Assembly: GCA_963971575.1 (NCBI GenBank)
Contig: OZ020624.1
Coordinates: 17,267,249-17,331,248, forward strand
Reading direction: 5' to 3'
From: Liopterus haemorrhoidalis
Taxonomy: Eukaryota > Arthropoda > Insecta > Coleoptera > Dytiscidae
DNA: 64,000 nt
This document shows positions 60,036 through 64,000 of this stretch, in pieces (positions within the stretch are counted from its first letter, which is position 1; each line of letters opens with the position of its first letter). The translations under genes were made by a program, and so were the position numbers. The notes under the pieces are model-generated. The model ran no database searches, was not told the DNA's origin, and worked only from the letters and a program-made list of their open reading frames with translations.

Positions 60036-60569
60036 GTTTTCCTATTTCTCTTTAAGCGTCTTAACTCCACATATATTTTGCTGTTAATTGAATAATAAGG
60101 GAGTTATTTATATTTCAAATATTTGGAGTTCGCGCGCTTGGCGTTAGGCAATTTCCACTGTAAATATTGTATTGTCCACTGCGATTAAAAGATTTTTTGG
60201 CTTTAAATTAACTTAATTGTTCTCTTATTTCCACTTATTATGTCTATTCTTTTCTTTCTCACCATCTGTCCTATGATTTGCACAAGTTTTTTGTCTTTAC
60301 AGTCACTTTCGCACAAGTATTCGTCAGTTTTTGAGCACAAAACATCACATTTTTATTCTTCTTACGTCCTTTTTTTTATTATTTCACGTCTTAAATTATT
60401 TTGAACCTGGTAAAACACTTTTTTTTACTCTTTCGATTTAATTATTTACGTCTTAAACCGTCATAAGTTAGTTTTTTGCGTCTCTTAGGTTAACTGTTTT
60501 TGACATTTTTTTTTTTTTTTAACTCTTTAACTAACCTGTTTCTCTTTTAAACGTTTTGACTCAACATAT
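60036..60569 (-). repeat. Satellite monomer, copy D
   Basis: Ends in ATAT (60566-60569), the gypsy target site. Confidence 0.85.
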
Positions 60570-60937
60570 TGTTATTGGTAAGAATTAATGGGGCCATTAA
60601 TTGTTGCAGAACGGCCGAGTGTTAGGTAGTTTTTCGAAGAGGGCGCGCTGAGCAATGGCGTGGCGGCAGCACCATACAGGCGGTCGGTATTGTGTCCCGC
60701 GCTTGTATCGGCGTGGGAAGAAGAGAGGAGGTCACATGACCGGACCATTCTATCTGCGGCGTTGAAACGGAATCTCTCGGCGTGCTCGCTTGTATTTTGG
60801 TGTTTTTAGTATTATACATTTTTCATGTTTGATTAAATAAATGATATGTTAGATTGAACGCTTGTTATTTTATCGTCCTAACAATTCAGAAGTGGGATCA
60901 GCGCACTAGAATACGGTGCGTCTCGTTAGAAACGAGG

Positions 60938-61582
60938 ATGGCGGACAAAGACGGGTGCGGCTGGTTGTTCGAGGACGAGAGCCTCGACGTCGAGCCGGGT
61001 TCACCTGTAGCTGGCGGTGTCAAGAAGCGGCCAACAGCAGACCGGTGTCCCGATGCTGTACCGGACGTGGTGCAGGAAATGCAGGCCCAGCTGAAGGCGT
61101 TGCAGGCTGAGTTGCAGGACATGCAGGCCCAGAAGACAGCCAAGATGGACGCGACTGCAGGAAGCGAGACCGGTGAGTCAGCGATACGCGGCGGAGTATC
61201 CAGCTTCCGAGCGGGAGCTGACATCCTGGACCCCTTCGATCCCGATGACCGTGAGGCCAGTGTCGACATCTGGTTGGCTCGCATCGACCAGCTGGGTTGT
61301 GTACACGGGTGGACCGAGTATGAGAAGTCCCTGTACATGCAAGCGAAGCTGAGGGGAGAAGCCAGAGCGCGGTTCAATCGGCTTCTCAAGTATGACCACA
61401 CCTGGGCGGAGTGGAAAATCATGCTGAAGACGGCGTTCCCTCAACAGCATGACTTCGCGAAGATGCTGCGCGAGCTACTGGCGCGGCAAAAGGTTCCAGG
61501 GGAGAGTCTTGCTCGCTACTATCGGGCGAAGCTTGCCATGTGCGAGCGTGTTGGCATCACAGGTGACCGAGCAATCTCCTGA
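60938..61582 (+). pseudogene. gag: Gypsy gag N-terminal part with premature stop, copy D
   Basis: Same as A and B, without the 7-base deletion of copy C; ends at the shared TGA. Confidence 0.87.
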
Positions 61583-61606
61583 ATCATCGACGGCCTCCCA
61601 CTTGCG

Positions 61607-63007
61607 ATGCAGTTGAATGCTAGGGCGTTCGGCTGCCAAGAGCCGAACGAGCTGTACGCCGGCTTCCTAGCCATGCTGGACCGCTACGAGGAGGATGCTC
61701 CTGTCCATCGACCTAGGGAGCGAGAGGCAGTTCACATGCGAGGACCAGCAGGCAGGGAGGCTGTTCCGGACCAACGGCGCATGGAACGATTAGCAGCCTA
61801 CGGCGGACGTGGGAAACGTTCGAGCCAGCGACACGGAGGGCAGCAGTCCGAGGCAACGGCGAGGGTCAACCGGCACACGGCGATGGACGGTTGGAGACGC
61901 TGCTACAACTGCCAAGAGGTGGGGACGCACGTGACCCGCGAGTGTCCGCAGCCTCGCACGCAGCGGTGCCGCAAGTGTGGCGAGGATGGGCACTGGGCCA
62001 TGGATTGTCCTGGCCAACGTCGCGGACCACAGGTAAGCTTGGTGGATGCCGCGAAGACCTACAAGAAGTGGATGAGAACCAGCGCCGACGTGCCGCTGAG
62101 AGCCTTCATCGACACGGGTAGTGTCTACGACCTCATCACGGAGGAATGTGCACGGCGTTTGCAGTGTACGCTGTCTGCAAATGGGCAGCAATTGCATGGA
62201 TTCGGCGGAGGGACGACTTGGACCTTAGGTAAGGTCGAGCTGTCCGTGATCATTGACGGCGCCGGCGTTAAGATGCACCCGTTGGTGGTGACATGTGGTT
62301 TGTCGGGAGCCGACATCATGATAGGGCAGCCAACGCTCTCGTCAGTCGAGGTGGTCCTGCTCGTGCGGGACGGCACGGTGAGCCTGTCGCGCGAGGAGAA
62401 CTTCCTCCAAAAGCTGGCGTTGGAGGATGATGACCTGGACGAGCCATTGCAGCAGAAGTTAGAAGTACGGCTCGTCGAGGATGCCTGGCTTCTACCCAAC
62501 GACGACCAGAACCCAGCAGTCACGGTGGATGGACTGCCTGAAGGTGCGTTCCTGCTAGTTAAGGAACGGACGGTCCGGCGACACACCTCCGAACTTATCG
62601 TAAAGGGGGCACTTTTGGGGCCAGGGAATATGAAGATGAGAATTTGGAATCAGAGTCGCAGGGGCGTTATCTGGCCCACCAAACACCCGCTGGCGCGCGG
62701 CTTTGTTATCTTTCCAGATAAAGACCCGGAACAGGTGAACTCGGTGAGTATCATTAATAATAAATTAAGCTTTGCAGATGTCAAGGTGGGTGATATCGCT
62801 GAAAGTGAAAGGAGTGAATTGGAAGCGCTCTTGTCACGGTTGCAAAATTGCTTCTCGAGTGGGGATGAAGAGTTGGGGCTCACCCACTTGGGGGAAATGA
62901 GAATCCAGTTAACCACGCATAGCGCGTACACCGATATACCATCGCCCGTACAGGCTGTCACTCGCAGAGAGGGAAACGGTGAAACAAAAAGTGCAGACGC
63001 TACTTAA
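61607..63007 (+). pseudogene. gag-pol: Gypsy gag C-terminus, zinc knuckles and protease, copy D
   Basis: 466 codons, same protein as copy C including the DDQNPAV and late Asp variants. Confidence 0.9.
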
Positions 63008-64000
63008 CAGCAGGGCCATACGAGAGTCTGAATCGGAGTACGCAAGCCCCATCGTACTTGTCCCAAAAGCAAACGGCGGACGTCGGATGTGCGTTGACTA
63101 TCGCGCACTAAATAAGGTAACAGTGAAAGATCGACATCCGATGCCACTGGTGAAGGATGAATTCACCAAGTTAGCGGGTAAGTGTTATTATAGCACACTT
63201 GATTTAGCCCAAGGTTATCACCAAGTCCCTATGCATGTGGACTCTGTACATAAAACTGCATTTATTACACCGGATGGTCACTATGAGTGGTTACGAGTCC
63301 CCTTCGGTCTCGCTAATGCTCCAGCTCTCTTCCAGAAGGTAGTAAGCGAATGCTGAAGGGTATTACCAGTGATCAGGTGCTGGCTTACATGGATGACCTG
63401 CTGATACCCTCCGAGAGCATAGCTGGCGGGCTCCGTCAGTTGGAGCAGGTGCTACAATCGGTGGCAAGAGCCGGATTGAAATTAAACTTAGCTAAATGCT
63501 CTTACCTACAAAACAAGGTAACATATCTGGGCCACGACATAAGCGGCGGCGGTATCCGACCTGGAGAGCGCAAAATCACGGCGGTAAGCGACTTTCCTGT
63601 ACCCAAAAATGTACATGGCGAAGACAGTTCTTAGGCTTAACGAGTTATTTCAGGAAATTCATACCGAACTTTGCTGTTGTAGCTAAACCATTAACTGAAC
63701 TGACCAAGAAGCAGACTACGTGGCAGTGGGGCGACAGCCAAGCCGAGACGTTCGCAAAGCTGAAGCAGCTGCTGGTGGAACGACCGGTGTTGGCACTGTA
63801 CCATAGTCATGCAGAGACGGAGGTACATACAGACGCCTGTCAAAGCGGCTTGGGTGGGATCCTACTGCAGAAACAAAACGACGGATCCTTGCGGCCGGTG
63901 CTCTACTTCAGCAGGGTAACCACACCAGCCGAACAGAAGTACCATAGCTTTGAGCTAGAGACGCTGGCGCTCGTGGAAACGGTGAAACGTTTCCGAGTAT
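62979..64000 (+). pseudogene. pol: Gypsy RT-RNase H, partial, two private frameshifts, copy D
   Basis: The RT is open to about 63345, where one base is lost just before the LKGITSDQ region (63356 stop). It reopens through YMDD, then a second one-base loss near 63620 (after PKNVHG) breaks it again. The rest of RT and the start of RNase H (HTDA) continue to the edge in a shifted frame. Confidence 0.87.

Larger units (their letters stand above)
51389..64000 (-). repeat. Composite 16.6-kb unit, copy D (inverted, cut by window end)
   Basis: Second inverted copy. Begins at the LINE boundary of copy C and matches it at an offset of about 18721. No private insertion is seen in the visible part; the gypsy RT carries two private one-base losses. 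Confidence 0.93.
60570..64000 (+). mobile_element. Ty3/gypsy LTR retrotransposon, copy D, cut by window end
   Basis: 5' LTR at 60570-60883, candidate primer-binding region at 60886-60901, then gag, gag-protease and pol up to the window edge in RNase H. No Penelope-like insertion at the site used in copy C. Confidence 0.95.

Noticed and set aside
1..64000. Single giant transposon such as a Maverick/Polinton explaining the 16.6-kb unit
   Set aside because: No Polinton-type polymerase, packaging or integrase genes and no unit-level terminal repeats or target duplications; the unit is a mosaic of separately inserted elements.
1..64000. Whole pattern as a simple assembly duplication
   Set aside because: Three copies each hold a different insertion with a proper target duplication, and diagnostic substitutions separate the arms, so at least several copies are real; an artefact at the central join remains possible.

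Overview
This window looks like a transposon and satellite island from an arthropod genome, most likely an insect. The Ty3/gypsy, jockey-like LINE, Penelope-like, PIF/Harbinger, hAT and P-like elements and the AT-rich satellite background all fit this. A hymenopteran (ant-like) origin is only a guess from the style of the LINE reverse transcriptase. I see no host gene, tRNA, rRNA, CRISPR array or bacterial-type operon. Every long reading frame belongs to a mobile element, and most are broken.

The window is four near-identical copies of one composite unit of about 16.64 kb, arranged as two direct copies followed by two inverted copies (A> B> <C <D). Copy A (to 17040) is cut by the left window edge inside a LINE. 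Copy B runs 17041-33560. About 130 bp of junction sequence (33561-33690) follows. Copy C runs 33691-51388 on the opposite strand, and copy D runs from 51389 to the right edge. Read in the A/B direction, one unit holds: a 5'-truncated LINE; a minisatellite of 16-bp half-repeats; a satellite piece; a Ty3/gypsy element on the minus strand with LTRs and an ATAT target duplication; satellite; a second minisatellite array; about 270 bp of AT-rich spacer; several 430-665 bp satellite monomers with a hAT MITE; a three-deep nest of DNA transposons (PIF/Harbinger containing PIF/Harbinger containing hAT); another satellite monomer; the 5' end of a second LTR retrotransposon (candidate LTR, leader, start of gag); AT-rich DNA with a hairpin and short tandem repeats; another hAT MITE; and a satellite piece before the next LINE.

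Each of three copies carries one private insertion that is missing at the same site in the others, which helps argue that the copies are distinct loci. Copy A has a 1055-bp P-superfamily-like element with a THAP-like start (8-bp duplication). Copy B has a 472-bp TA-flanked MITE. Copy C has a 2063-bp Penelope-like element with reverse transcriptase, GIY-YIG endonuclease, inverted terminal duplications and a hammerhead-like motif (11-bp duplication). Older lesions are shared by all copies: a stop codon in gag, a frameshift before the reverse transcriptase, deletion of most of the integrase core (where the window reaches it), stops in the LINE, and the nested insertions. They therefore predate amplification. 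Four diagnostic substitutions group A with B and C with D, so the copies within an arm resemble each other more than they resemble their mirror partners.
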